Shown in pieces: positions 11,150 through 20,792 of a stretch of DNA of 64,000 bases. Position 1 is the stretch's first letter; every line of letters begins with the position of its first letter. The notes beneath the pieces were generated by a model. That model saw nothing but the letters and a program-made list of their open reading frames with translations. It was not told where the DNA came from and did no database searches. Source of the stretch: Nematopogon swammerdamellus (Eukaryota; Arthropoda; Insecta; Lepidoptera; Adelidae); the NCBI GenBank assembly GCA_946902875.1, contig OX336355.1, forward strand, positions 16,897,347 to 16,961,346, read 5' to 3'. The position numbers were made by a program, and so were the translations under genes.

Positions 11150-11540
11150 CCCAGTCAGCTACAATTTTAGCTTACCACCTAGTAAGGGGCAAGGGAAGGC
11201 ACCTACTTTTTTACACTGGTTCCAAACGGTGAAGCAGCAGATGTAATTTGTATGCGAGTAAAATGTTTCATTGGAAAAAACTTGTTGGTGCATGTCGGCC
11301 GGACTCGAACTTCGGACCCCTAGATCAAGAGTCCAAGTTATCAGTTTTTTTATGTAAACCAGCATGGGTGGCTGTGCCAAGAGACCAATGGTGCAGTCGA
11401 CAGAGCCAAAACCTCCTCTCCTCGCGAAACCACGCTCAGTTAGGTGCCATGCCAGCAGATTTGCGGACTGTTGCTAGTTACATCAGTATGCAGAATTTCC
11501 TAGACGACAGGTCGTTGGTTGAAGGAGTAATGAACACCTC
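11150..11540 (-). repeat. tRNA-derived SINE-like repeat (family C relative)
   Basis: Read on the minus strand it holds a Pol III B-box-like motif (AGTTCGAGTCC, about 11304-11314) within a tRNA-like context, plus blocks shared with 10200-10262 (GTGCATGTCGGYCGGACTC) and 34230-34320 (CTCCTCGCGAAACCAC). Boundaries are unclear because the P-like MITE inserted at its edge. Confidence 0.5.
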
Positions 11541-11543
11541 AGC

Positions 11544-11862
11544 CTAGAACGATAAAAAAGGTATGGACCCCGAACCCTATCCTCGCCAGCGTAACACGAT
11601 ATAAGTAAAAGCATACTTGTTTCATTGGACGGTCGGTCGCGCGCTGGCCCGTCAGTCTGTCATCGGTTGCGTTCGCAAAAACCTGTTTAAAATGCCCGCA
11701 TGCTCTGTGTTTACGTGTAAAAACACTACAGCCAAGGTTAGTGTGCACAATAGTGGAATATCTTATCATCGGTAAGTACACTCGGATCCCCGCAACTCGG
11801 CGACGCTAGTTCTCATACAAGCATTTGACAGTCCAGCGTCCATAACTTTTTTATCGTTCTAG
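11544..11862 (+). mobile_element. P-element-like MITE with THAP exon, copy 1
   Basis: 319 bp with 25-bp terminal inverted repeats (CTAGAACGATAAAAAAG...; one mismatch) and an exact 8-bp target duplication ACCTCAGC (11536-11543, 11863-11870). An ATG at 11692 opens a frame reading MPACSVFTCKNTTAK and then SGISYHR, stopping at a consensus GTAAGT donor at 11772. MP-x2-C-x4-C followed by a YHR block is the N-terminal signature of a THAP zinc finger, the DNA-binding domain of P-superfamily transposases. The rest of the transposase is absent. It lies in ZAD intron 2, 42 bp from exon 2. Confidence 0.85.
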
Positions 11863-11904
11863 ACCTCAGCATTCAGTCCACGTTTCATAAGAAATCAAAC
11901 TTAC

Positions 11905-12110
11905 CACCAAAGGCAGCAGCTGATTGATCTTCTTCGCGAGGATCTTGTCACCGTCGAATATATTGAGGAACGGCCCGTCCTTGGACTCGCACAGCCGGCA
12001 CAGCTTGACCATCACCGGCTGGCCGACCATAGACACCGAGGCGACCGTCGCCGTGTTGATGGCGTCCAGGTCAAACTCCTCATTGTTGTGCTTCTTAAGT
12101 GCCTTGACAC
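11905..12110 (-). CDS. ZAD zinc-finger protein, exon 2
   Basis: 206 bp encoding residues 23 (split codon) to 91. The acceptor is CTTGTCCGCAG|GTGTC and the donor CCTTTGGTG|GTAAGT. It encodes a charged linker (ALKKHNNEEFDLDAINT) and the first half of the ZAD domain: VKLCRLCESKDG with Cys60 and Cys63, then FDGDKILAKKINQLLPLV. Joining to exon 3 in phase 0 gives LLPLV-IDEYDKLPHKICFRC, which restores the C-x2-C...C-x2-C zinc site. The exon starts in phase 1, so it needs an upstream coding exon ending with one extra base; exon 1 at 20567-20501 supplies it. MITEs flank it closely on both sides (42 and 48 bp). Confidence 0.92.
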
Positions 12111-12158
12111 CTGCGGACAAGACAATATTGGTGTATTATTATATTGTTTATATTATAT

Positions 12159-12546
12159 AGGTGTTTCGTTAGTCATGTCATACATTTTGGGATACACACT
12201 CAAATAAACACGTTATGCAAAAAAATTAAATGTTTTTAGCATTACTTTTCGAGAAATTTAACAAAACATATTTGGTACCTAAACATTAACCTGTGTGTAA
12301 CAGTAGGTAACTTGCATTGTACGGGGTCAATGACCGTACTATGTTCAAACGCAGAACAGCTGTTTGTTGTAAGTAAGTCACAATGTCACTATGATTGGTT
12401 TTTACAGCTACTTATTTGATTTTATTTTTTTTTTGTTAGGTTAGGAGAAAAAATGCTCCCATAAACATGTTTTTTTTTACATAAAGTGTTTATTTGAGTG
12501 TGTATGTAATCCTCCCGAAATTTTTGACATGACTAACGAAACACCT
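12159..12546. mobile_element. TIR MITE next to a splice acceptor
   Basis: Terminal inverted repeats of about 65 bp with a gap (AGGTGTTTCGTTAGTCATGT at the left; same sequence read from the right), both carrying a CACACTCAAATAAACAC block. Flanked by TATAT-rich sequence on both sides. It sits 48 bp upstream of the exon 2 acceptor of the ZAD gene. Confidence 0.8.
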
Positions 12547-12951
12547 TATATAAGTACAGATTGTTTCTTGTATGTTGTAAAATTTCATCCATAGTAAACT
12601 TTATTCCTACTGGCACAAAAATCACGCTTGTTCAATCCCTTTTACTCCACATTCTCGACTAGATGCAGATGTGCGTTATCTCGACTTAACACGTTCACGA
12701 TCTTCACGACTCCATCGAGAGGCAGCACTTTTTCGAATACGGTACGACGCCACGTCGCTCGCCAGTCTGTGGCCGGTGAACTTAAGCAAGCTAAAACTGA
12801 CGAACCGGCGAGTGGTGAGCGAATTTGTATAGATTACTATGGAGTCACGTGATCTCGTGTCGTATTGCACTCAGTCAGTCAGTCAGCGTGTAAGCGTCCA
12901 CTGCTGGACATATGCCTCACTCACTTTTAATTAGTGTCATAGCAAACACAC
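12547..12951. other. Intronic DNA with an RTE 3' end scrap
   Basis: No gene assigned. 12871-12915 resembles the 3' terminus of the RTE fragments (CAGTCAGCGTGTAAGCGTC). Confidence 0.45.
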
Positions 12952-13332
12952 CTACAGAGCGTTCACAGTTATTTTACCTCTGACACATCATCGTCGTCAT
13001 TATATCTTCCTCTAGGTTGGCACCACTTGCTGTCACTAGTACTACGGTCGTAAAAAGGGTTACTTGCTATTAATATTTTATCCGTGGTGTTGGAAATTAT
13101 GCATGAGTACCTATTGTACTTGTAGTGATAAGTGCACCTTTCATTTCTTGTTTCTTGTCGTGTACTGTTCTTCTTTCAATTTGTGTGCAATAAAGAGTTT
13201 CTATTCTATTCCATTCTAAAAATATATTCAAATATTTCGTACAGGGAAATAGTATGAACCAATTATGGCAACACAGAGCTCAGGTTAGCCAACTTGATGA
13301 CTAGAGGTAAAATAACTGTGAACGGTCTATAG
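12952..13332. mobile_element. TIR element E, copy 1
   Basis: About 381 bp with inverted ends (CGTTCACAGTTATTTTACCT left, AGGTAAAATAACTGTGAACG right). Strongly similar to 23014-23391 over the whole length (shared TTGGCACCACTTGCTGTCAC, CAACACAGAGCTCAGGTTAG). Target duplication not resolved. Contains AATAAAG-type sites but no frame. Confidence 0.8.
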
Positions 13333-13539
13333 AATGATTTCCCTGCACCCCTCACACACTATAGATACTTTATAATATGACGCTACGGCTGTGGCCGTGA
13401 GCTACCCATAAAGCCAGTGGACGGTAACGGCTGTGAACGAACCGTCATACAAATCACAGGTACTTAAACCTGTTCGACATAACAGTTCGCCGACAGGCGG
13501 TGTATGAGTTTGTATGGAAATTTTTAGCGTCATATCATG

Positions 13540-14000
13540 AAACCTAGATGATCATCACAGTGTCCGTGATAGTGTTAAATGAAGATCTTCTAAACAAACT
13601 TGACAGACTCTTAAACATGTGCATTCGCTACATCTTAGGTATGCGCAAGTACAACCATATTTCCGAATATCGCACGCGTTTACAATGGCGCGATATTCGA
13701 AGTCGCAGGAATAGCCACGTCTTATCTCTTCTCTTCCGTACACTGAGCGACCCTGCTGCTCCTATATAGCTAAATGAGCGGTTTAATTTTCTCTGTTCTC
13801 ATGGTCTCTCTCTGAAATCAACTTTAACGTACTCCTAGCAATACTAGCCCACTCAAGTTCGTTCTATACTGACTCATTTACAGTCAGTGCGGCTCGCATG
13901 TGGAATCAACTTCCTGAGGAGATACGTCACTTCACTACTATCCACATGTTCAAAGAACGTATCCATAAACGATTTCTGATACCACATGGCAATGAGTAGG
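13540..14000 (+). pseudogene. LINE reverse-transcriptase C-terminal remnant
   Basis: Frames encode LLNKLDRLLNMCIRYILGMR, KYNHISEYRTRLQW, RDIRSRRNSHVLSLLFRTL and, after stops and frameshifts, FTVSAARMWNQLPEEIRHF (about 13880-13935). This is the C-terminal tail of a non-LTR retrotransposon ORF2 common in insects. A (TAGG/TATG)-rich tail follows near 14070-14100. Confidence 0.75.
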
Positions 14001-14112
14001 TAAAATAAATATAAATACTCCTCGATGCCCTTGCATCTTCAATCTAGTTGAAATATATGTAAAGTATGTAGGTATATAAGTATGTATGTATAGTATACAA
14101 GGGTGAAGGGAA

Positions 14113-16572
14113 AGGAAGGTGTGGATCTAAGCTTACGATGGCTTCACCGAACATATCCGGGCCCATCGGCAGTAGAGGAGGGTATTAATCGAGGCCGGGA
14201 CTAGCGAGTGGCCACTCTAAATTTCCCGCGCATGCTTCACGTTTCGGCTCGCTTCAAGCCCTCGTCAGCTAGTCTGCGTTGACTAGGACGCGGGGAAACC
14301 ACCAGTCCCGCTCTCGACCTCCCTCTCTCTACCTATCCATATTCTGTAGGATGCTTCCAGTGACGTTTTCGAAGCTCTCTCCATATATGAGCTTAGCGTC
14401 GATCTTGGGAGCCCTAGATTCTTGAAGAGACTGTAGAGCGACTTCGCTGGTAGTCCTCTTGCTCCGACTTCCACAGCGAAGAGATCAGTCTTGAATCCGT
14501 TTCTCACAATCCGGTCTACTAAGTTGCAGTACTTGTTAAGTTTGATGTTGTGGTCCTTCGGTATGTTACTTTCCCATGGAACTGTAAGTTCAACAAGTAC
14601 TACATGCTTTGTCGCTTTTGAGAATATGAGTATATCCGGTCTTAATGCTGTGGTACAGATTTCCGAAGGCATTTGGTAATGCTTCTCATGTGTGTCCATC
14701 AACAATTCCCAATCCTTTGCTGCTCCCAAAATTGAAGAAGGTTTAGTCCTATCTTTGGGCAGCTTATTGGCTCCAGGTTTCACAAAGTTGACCTTCTGGA
14801 AGCCGCTACTGGTTTGCCCTTTCCTGGTCCGTGCAATTGACAGGTTGATGGCCTCTCTGATGATTTGGAGGACTTTATCATGACGGTAGGAATACTGGCC
14901 TCGCTCAAGTAGTATTTTGCATCCGCATAACAAATGTTTGGCCGTGCCTACGAACTCCTTACATGACGGGCATAGTTTATTTGTAGATTTCCCCCATCTA
15001 ACTAGGTTACTCGGGTCGGGGAGAGTAAGCTGGAATGCATTTAAGTAGAACTTAAGCAGCTCAGGGGACCAGTTGTATATTATGGATTTCCACTTCAATG
15101 CAGGAGGGATGCAGAAGTCACCCACTGTTAGCCAATCATTCTGCATTTCTAGGTTTAAGGCGTGAAGTTTGAAGCCTTGTTCAATGTCCTCCTGAGCAAA
15201 ACCTTTGAGTATTTCTTTATCAGACTTTGCTGTTTCTATGCCCAATCCAAATCTATTGGTGCGTGTACCAACTTGGAATGATTTGTAGAAGTCGAGTCTC
15301 GATTCCAGTTCATCTGATAGTGATGTGTTGGGTAAGGCTTGAATAGCGCTATCATTGGAGTCTTTGAGTATACATCGTTTGGCTATTCTCGCCTTTTGAT
15401 AAAATATCGACGGTTTCTTAATGTTCAGTCCAAAGTTATTGTGAGATCTGTATAGCGTTGACGAGTCAGCCGGGTGAGCCAGTCCAAACCATGATTTCAG
15501 GAATCTGGTCACATACGAGTCTAATTTAGTCAGGTTTTGCTTTGTGAAGTCGTAGACGAGAAATGGCCATGAAAGTTTTGATGTCAGGTAGTTATCGTAA
15601 ATCCATGCCTTTTGTGTACCCAGTAGGGGAAGATTGTCAGTTTGGCGGAGGCTCTCTTCGAAAAGTTGGACATTATCATCAGTAGGATGCTCCTTTCCTC
15701 TGCTGGTGATCCTTTTGCCCAAGAATTTAAAAGGAGCTTCATCAGCCACGGTTGCGATTGGTTTTCCGGCTACTGTCAGACCTGGATTGCTCGAGGTAAA
15801 CTTTGGACCTTTCCTGGTTAAGCTCAAACAGTAGCACTTCGCTGGTTTTATCTTCATCCCTTTGGTCCATTCACAATAGTCATCCACCACCTTAAGAAGC
15901 GCCTGATTTTGTTTTGGATTGCGGGTTAACAGCGTAATATCATCCGCAAATGCCAGGATGGCCGCCATATATCTGTCTCCATATTTGAACCTGTATCCCC
16001 ATTTGTTTTCTTTTACGACAAGCGTATCAATTAGAATGTTGATAACAATGTTAAATGTGACAGGAGAGAGGCAGCAACCCTGGAAAAGTCCTATGCCGTA
16101 ACGAATTTCCGGTGTCTTCTCCGTTTCGCCTTTTACTTGTATTACAAAGGAAAGTTTTTTGTAGTAGGAGGCTATTATATTACAGATCAGAGGTGGCACA
16201 TTATACCACTCTAGCGCCTTTAATAGTAACTCATGGCGCACCGAACCGAAGGCGTTTTCAAAGTCTAACCACGTGGCAGTTAATTGTCTCTCACTCTTCC
16301 TTGCATCTCTAAGACATTCAGTCAGCAAAGAATTATGTTCGAGGCACCCTGCAACTCTTGGGAGAAAACCTTTCTGGTACTTCTTCGGTAAGTAGTCATT
16401 GGTACACATGTGTTTGAGTAGTCTGGCCTGTATAATGGAGAAGAATATTTTCGAAATTGTGTTCGTAAGGGCTATAGGTCTAATATCCTTGGGATCAGTA
16501 ACTTCTTTCTTTTTTGATAGAAGAACAAACACGGCTTTACCAAGACAGTCTGGCACTTCTCTGTTCGTCCAG
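14113..16572 (-). mobile_element. Non-LTR retrotransposon, RT plus restriction-like endonuclease
   Basis: The minus strand holds a 757-residue open frame (16556-14283; open further upstream to about 16575) and a 3' UTR to about 14113. Reverse-transcriptase blocks appear in order: ATWLDFENAFGSV, YGIGLFQGCCLSPVTFN and LAFADDITLL (the catalytic FADD). A CCHC-type knuckle (LCPSC...AKHLLCGC) follows, then an endonuclease-like stretch (LRPDILIF...VVLVELTVPWE), the order typical of LINEs with a C-terminal restriction-like endonuclease rather than an N-terminal AP endonuclease. It is 5'-truncated, since the frame begins inside the RT finger region, so it is not autonomous. Its unbroken frame indicates recent insertion. 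Five other 3' fragments lie in the window. Confidence 0.9.
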
Positions 16573-17261
16573 AAAACCTGTCGAACACCCGAAGGCAGGA
16601 ATTACAGTTCCAGATACTGAATCGGATAGGCTAGTTTTTTTTTTTTTATTTAGACAAAATTTTTCAATTAAAAAATTGAATTAGTATCACGACCTTTTAC
16701 TTCTAATACAAAATTCTTTACTCTAGGCGACGGCGGCGGCGGTGGCCGCGCGGCGCGCGCGCGACTCAAAGCGCCCGCCGCCGCCGCCTTGCCGCCAGTG
16801 TCATAAATTATCTTGAGGCAGCTTGAATGAAGTGAAGGCAGAGTGCGTGTTCTTATGTCTTTAGTGAAATTCTTTGTAAAATAATTTGCAGATTTTAATG
16901 TTTTTTTTTTCTTCTGTACTGAAAATGAAGTCGGTAAGTGCTTTGAGGTATGTTAGTGTGCAACAAACTATTATTTTGTATACCTAATAAGTTTTAGAAT
17001 ATTACCTAGGTAGGTACCTAGAAAACTGATATCACGTGCTTAAGACATATGGTAATAGAGTTTAACTTCACCTCACTGTTATGATGGCATGCAGACATAA
17101 TTTAGTTATTTATATAATTAATTATATAATTAAGACATCTTGATACTTAGGAATAATTGAAAAAGGGCATATTTTCATAAAAATTTCGAAAAAAAAACTA
17201 GCCTATCCGATTCAGTATCTGAAACTGTACTTCCTGCCTTCTGGTGTTCGACAGGTTTTTT
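16573..17261. mobile_element. TIR/foldback element abutting the LINE 5' end
   Basis: A block at 16573-16640 (AACCTGTCGAACACC...ATCGGATAGGCTAG, T-run) recurs inverted at 17193-17261. The interior holds a (CGG)n/GCGC-rich stretch at 16730-16800 and AT-rich sequence. The LINE frame stops being recognisable exactly at the left arm. No target duplication resolved. Confidence 0.7.
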
Positions 17262-17327
17262 GTTCACCGTGTATAAGAGTTGATGTATGTAGGTATATTT
17301 GTGTATTGTTTGTATGTATCTTTGTAC

Positions 17328-18229
17328 CAGTGGCGGCTCTGACCAATGAATTTTAGTGAGGCACCACCTACATAATAGCATTTTATAATGTTGTATTGCA
17401 GTTTTCATTTCGAGGACAGGACATGCCCAAAGTCTAGCAATAAATAAACATCCATGTTTGATTTTTTTTTCTTTACCTTCAAGATAATTAACCCTTCGAG
17501 TCTCAAGTGGAGCGCGCGCTCCCGTTTTCGTCGCCTACCCTTGGCTCCCAAGTGGAGCGCGCGCTCCACTTATTGCGCGCCGCTAGTTTTAATTCAGTAT
17601 CTAATTCTACCAATTTTCTAACAAAACACTCAATACTGGTATCATTTCTTGGTTAAAACTTACTAATAACTATTCTCAGACACGACTGGGCACACAATAA
17701 CCTTCACACAGAAAAAAAATAATGAAGTTGACAGAAAATAAAATGTCACTTTTGGCAGCTGACATTTCCACTGACCCTGGAATAGACAAAGATTGTACCC
17801 GTAAACGTATTTCGGTATTTGATAGTTCGTTTCAATGCGCTTATTTCGGTATACCATATGTAAGACGAAATTGTACAGTTTTGGTCAGAAAAATTCAAAA
17901 AAAAATTCGAGTGTGTTTTTTTTTTGCCTGGAGTTCAAAAAATCGGTCTGTGCTTCTAAATAAGTGAATCCTGAAGAGTTTGGTATCACTGAACGCGTAA
18001 TTTCAGTACAAACAAGACAGAATAACGAGTATTGATGGATCGATCGATTGAGGCGGGATATTCGAATTTGTGTGGGAGCGCGCGCGCCAAAATTTTGCGT
18101 TTTTGAGCGCCGCCAAAAGGGCCTGGGAGCCAAGGGGAGTAGGACTATTTTGAGTCAAAGGGACTCAAAGGGTTAAGTGAGGCGGCGTGAGGCGGCGCCT
18201 CACTTGCTTCACCTGGGGAACCGCCACTG
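17328..18229. mobile_element. hAT element containing a nested TTAA element
   Basis: Ends CAGTGGCGGCTCTG and GGGAACCGCCACTG with an exact 8-bp duplication CTTTGTAC (17320-17327, 18230-18237). Without the insert at 17492-18172 it is only about 220 bp. Confidence 0.92.
17492..18172. mobile_element. piggyBac-like MITE, copy 1
   Basis: Bounded by TTAA on both sides (17488-17491, 18173-18176) with terminal CCCTTCGAGTCTC / GGGACTCAAAGGG inverted ends, as in the piggyBac superfamily. It contains palindromic AGTGGAGCGCGCGCTCC motifs twice near the left end. No transposase. A second, truncated copy is at 25650-26281. Confidence 0.85.
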
Positions 18230-18237
18230 CTTTGTAC

Positions 18238-18832
18238 CATTTATATATATTTCATACTACTGTTCCCTCTTTAGTACTGCATTTGTGTACCGCCCCTACG
18301 TGTTTTCCACAACCCAAAGGTTAGTTCGTAAAGAATGCCGCAAGGCATTAAACTCATCTTTTGTAACATTTTTATACAATGGCTTAACAAAAAAGTATTT
18401 TTTCATTCCATTTTGTGTAGCTAAAATAAAATAACACTCCCAATGACAGTGGGACTTGAACCCAAGCCACACTTAAATAAAGAAAATCAAGAAACCTTAT
18501 ATCAAAATATCACACTTTTTTTTATGTATGAACACGCAATCCAGTTTCCCAATGCGTGTAGGAGATCAATGGCAAGGTTTTTTTTAATCGTCTATATAGA
18601 CCATACTCTCTCTTTTTAATGACAAAATTTCACTGAAATAGCATGTGTGCGAACATTCGGTGCCACCATTTCTGGTATCCGCACGAATACCAGATACGAG
18701 GGAAGGCGGGGGGAGTAAGAGATGTGGTATCCGCGTGAATACTAGGGAACCCTACAGTTTTATTTTGTTCGGCATTGGCTCCATGTGTCGTCGTTTGCAG
18801 GACCTCCCCCCACTTCTTTTCGGACTCTGTTT
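18238..18832. other. Intronic DNA, no element delimited
   Basis: No coding frame or element end pair found. An internal near-repeat (ACCATTTCTGGTATCCGC / ATCCGCGTGAATAC, 18665-18750) is the only structure noticed. Confidence 0.4.
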
Positions 18833-19165
18833 ATTTTTTTTATGGAAACTGACACGGTTGGCTACATCACCTACAACATCCGTGATGTCAACCCAAAACA
18901 CCGGGTGAACTTGGTGTCACGTCAGTGCTTCCCTTCGTTTGTGCCGGCTACACTGAACTGGACGGAAAACACAAACTATTTACATAGCCGTTTCGACCTC
19001 GACCAACTTTTTATTCAGTGCGGTGATACCAACCCGGGCGGGTTAAACCCTACCACCTAGTAATATAAGTAGGGAGTCATATACCTTAGTCACCTTTTAC
19101 GACATACACGGTGAGAGATGCAGTGGGGCTATTCTTTTAAAGTACCGGCCCCAAACAGTACACAT
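18833..19165 (-). repeat. SINE A / family B composite, copy 2
   Basis: Minus-strand SINE A 3' region followed by the same family B junction as at 10801-11115. Confidence 0.8.
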
Positions 19166-19209
19166 CGGCCCCACTCGGTATTTATATACACTCTATCTAT
19201 AGTGGCAAG

Positions 19210-19524
19210 CTAGAACGATAAAAAAGGTATGGACCCCGAACCCTATCCTCGCCAGCGTAACATGATATAAGTAAAAGCATACTTGTTTCATTGGACGGTC
19301 GCGCGCTGGCCCGTCAGTCTGTCATCGGCTGCATTCGCAAAAACCTGTTTAAAATGCCTGCATGCTCTGTGTTTACGTGTAAAAACACTACAGCCAACTT
19401 TAGTGTGCACAATAGTGGGTTATCTTATCATCGGTAAGTACACTCCGGTCTCCGCAACTCGGCGACGCTAGTTCTCATACAAGCATTTGACAGTCCGGCG
19501 TCCATATCTTTTTTATCGTTCTAG
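19210..19524 (+). mobile_element. P-element-like MITE with THAP exon, copy 2
   Basis: 315 bp, same terminal inverted repeats as 11544-11862, exact 8-bp duplication GTGGCAAG (19202-19209, 19525-19532). The THAP start is preserved (MPACSVFTCKNTTAN, then SGLSYHR) with a GTAAGT donor; coding differences are confined to a few residues, with no stop. Confidence 0.88.
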
Positions 19525-19599
19525 GTGGCAAGTCTCGATGGAATCCAGAGCGGGGCATTTCAGTTTTAAAAAAATAATGGGTGTGGTTTGATGGTTGGA

Positions 19600-20160
19600 A
19601 GCCGAGTTGAAAGCCAAGCTCGCAAATTGCTGGTAAGCTTATTGTGTAGACCTAGTTAAAAAATTAATTTTAGTGAATTATATACCTATATTTTTTTGCT
19701 GGAGACACTTAATTTTTGATAAAAAAAAAATATAAATAAACAGATTCTCCATATGAAATTAATTTTTCATCCATAATTCAAAGTTGTAATTTTTTTTTAA
19801 ATCATTGATTATGGATAGAAATGTATGCAAAAACTCCATGGGCCGCCTCAAAATTAGGTTAGGGTTAATTAATTATTTTAGTTCTATAAATAACCCTGAT
19901 TATTATTTTTTTACCACCAAAACATTCACCCAGCCGACACCCCTCCCCCTCCCCATCTGCTCCCATCTTCTTAGCCACCCCAGTATAATATAAAAAAAAA
20001 ACAAAAATAAATCTTTTCTCTACAAAATTAATTTTTCATACAAAAAACACCCCTCCACCCTTCCCCTCTCCCCTCCGGCGGAGAGGGTGGGGGTAAATCA
20101 ATATATCAAAAACCCCTCCCCCAACCTCGGCTCCCCAGTTTATAGCCACCACTGCCTAAT
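19600..20160. repeat. Decayed relative of the Mutator-like MITE
   Basis: Blocks shared with 9413-9994: AAATTGCTGGTAAGC, CATACAAAATTAATTTTTCAT-like stretches, AATTAGGTTAGGGTTAATT and ACCACCAAAACATTCACCC. Ends are not preserved. A C-rich low-complexity stretch lies at 19935-20110. Confidence 0.55.
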
Positions 20161-20500
20161 TGCTGAGAGGCATCGGGAACCAATCAAACGTACAGTGTGT
20201 GTCACTTTCTTTTTCTCATTCCGAGTTACAATAGTTTCATTCTGCATAGTTAGGTAGGCCTATGAAGAATTCGTGAGGAAATTTGATGATATTTGAACGA
20301 CTCATAATATAACTCACAAATAGGAGCCGTGTGGTCAGCAGTGGAGCATGAAGGGCATGACGAGGGATGGAAACATGCCGTCTATACACACCTACCGACG
20401 GACGCAAACAGTCGCTGTTTCGCAACCGGCTATAAAGTACCAGAAAGTTGCCACGACGCAAAAGTGGCCACAGATATCGATACTATGAACATCAATTCAC

Positions 20501-20567
20501 CTGCTGGAGCAGACGCGTGCGTATGCTTGTGAGCGGACTTTCCCTTGTGTCCCTTTTTCTTGGCCAT
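20501..20567 (-). CDS. ZAD zinc-finger protein, exon 1 (start)
   Basis: The ATG at 20567-20565, in context AACAAGATGGCC, opens a basic N terminus: MAKKKGHKGKSAHKHTHASA then PA. The donor is CCAGCAG|GTGAAT. The exon is 67 bp (22 codons plus one base), exactly the phase needed by exon 2, whose acceptor leaves two bases; the joined codon is GGT (Gly23). The whole spliced frame is 2700 bp, 899 residues plus stop. The assignment is inferred from phase, strand, order, the absence of a competing start and an upstream core promoter; a transcript would settle it. Intron 1 would be about 8.4 kb. Confidence 0.72.
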
Positions 20568-20601
20568 CTTGTTCGCGGCTCGTACACGGCAATTGATGAA
20601 A

Positions 20602-20660
20602 CTACAACGCCATGGGCGCTCACTCACTGGCACTTCTCTAGCGCTTATTTTTATAGACAC
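20602..20660 (-). promoter_or_regulatory. Candidate core promoter and short uORF of the ZAD gene
   Basis: On the minus strand TATAAAAA lies at 20655-20648 and an initiator-like CCAGTG has its A at 20628, 27 bp downstream of the TATA start, a normal spacing. This predicts a 5' leader of about 61 nt. It contains a four-codon upstream frame (ATG GCG TTG TAG, 20613-20602) that could dampen translation. The hAT-like element begins 138 bp upstream of the TATA box. Confidence 0.5.
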
Positions 20661-20792
20661 ATTAATCGGCGATTGTCGCAAACGAGCAACGACGCCGAAG
20701 CAAAACTTTCAGAATTTCAGAAGAAAGAGGAACGAATGAAAAAATGCGAAGAGTTCTGCCGACCGAAATGTCAGTCAACCAAACCAACCGAC

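Noticed and set aside
12600..12870. GC-richer stretch considered as ZAD exon 1
   Set aside because: No ATG-to-donor frame in the phase needed by exon 2; the exon at 20567-20501 fits phase, donor and promoter.
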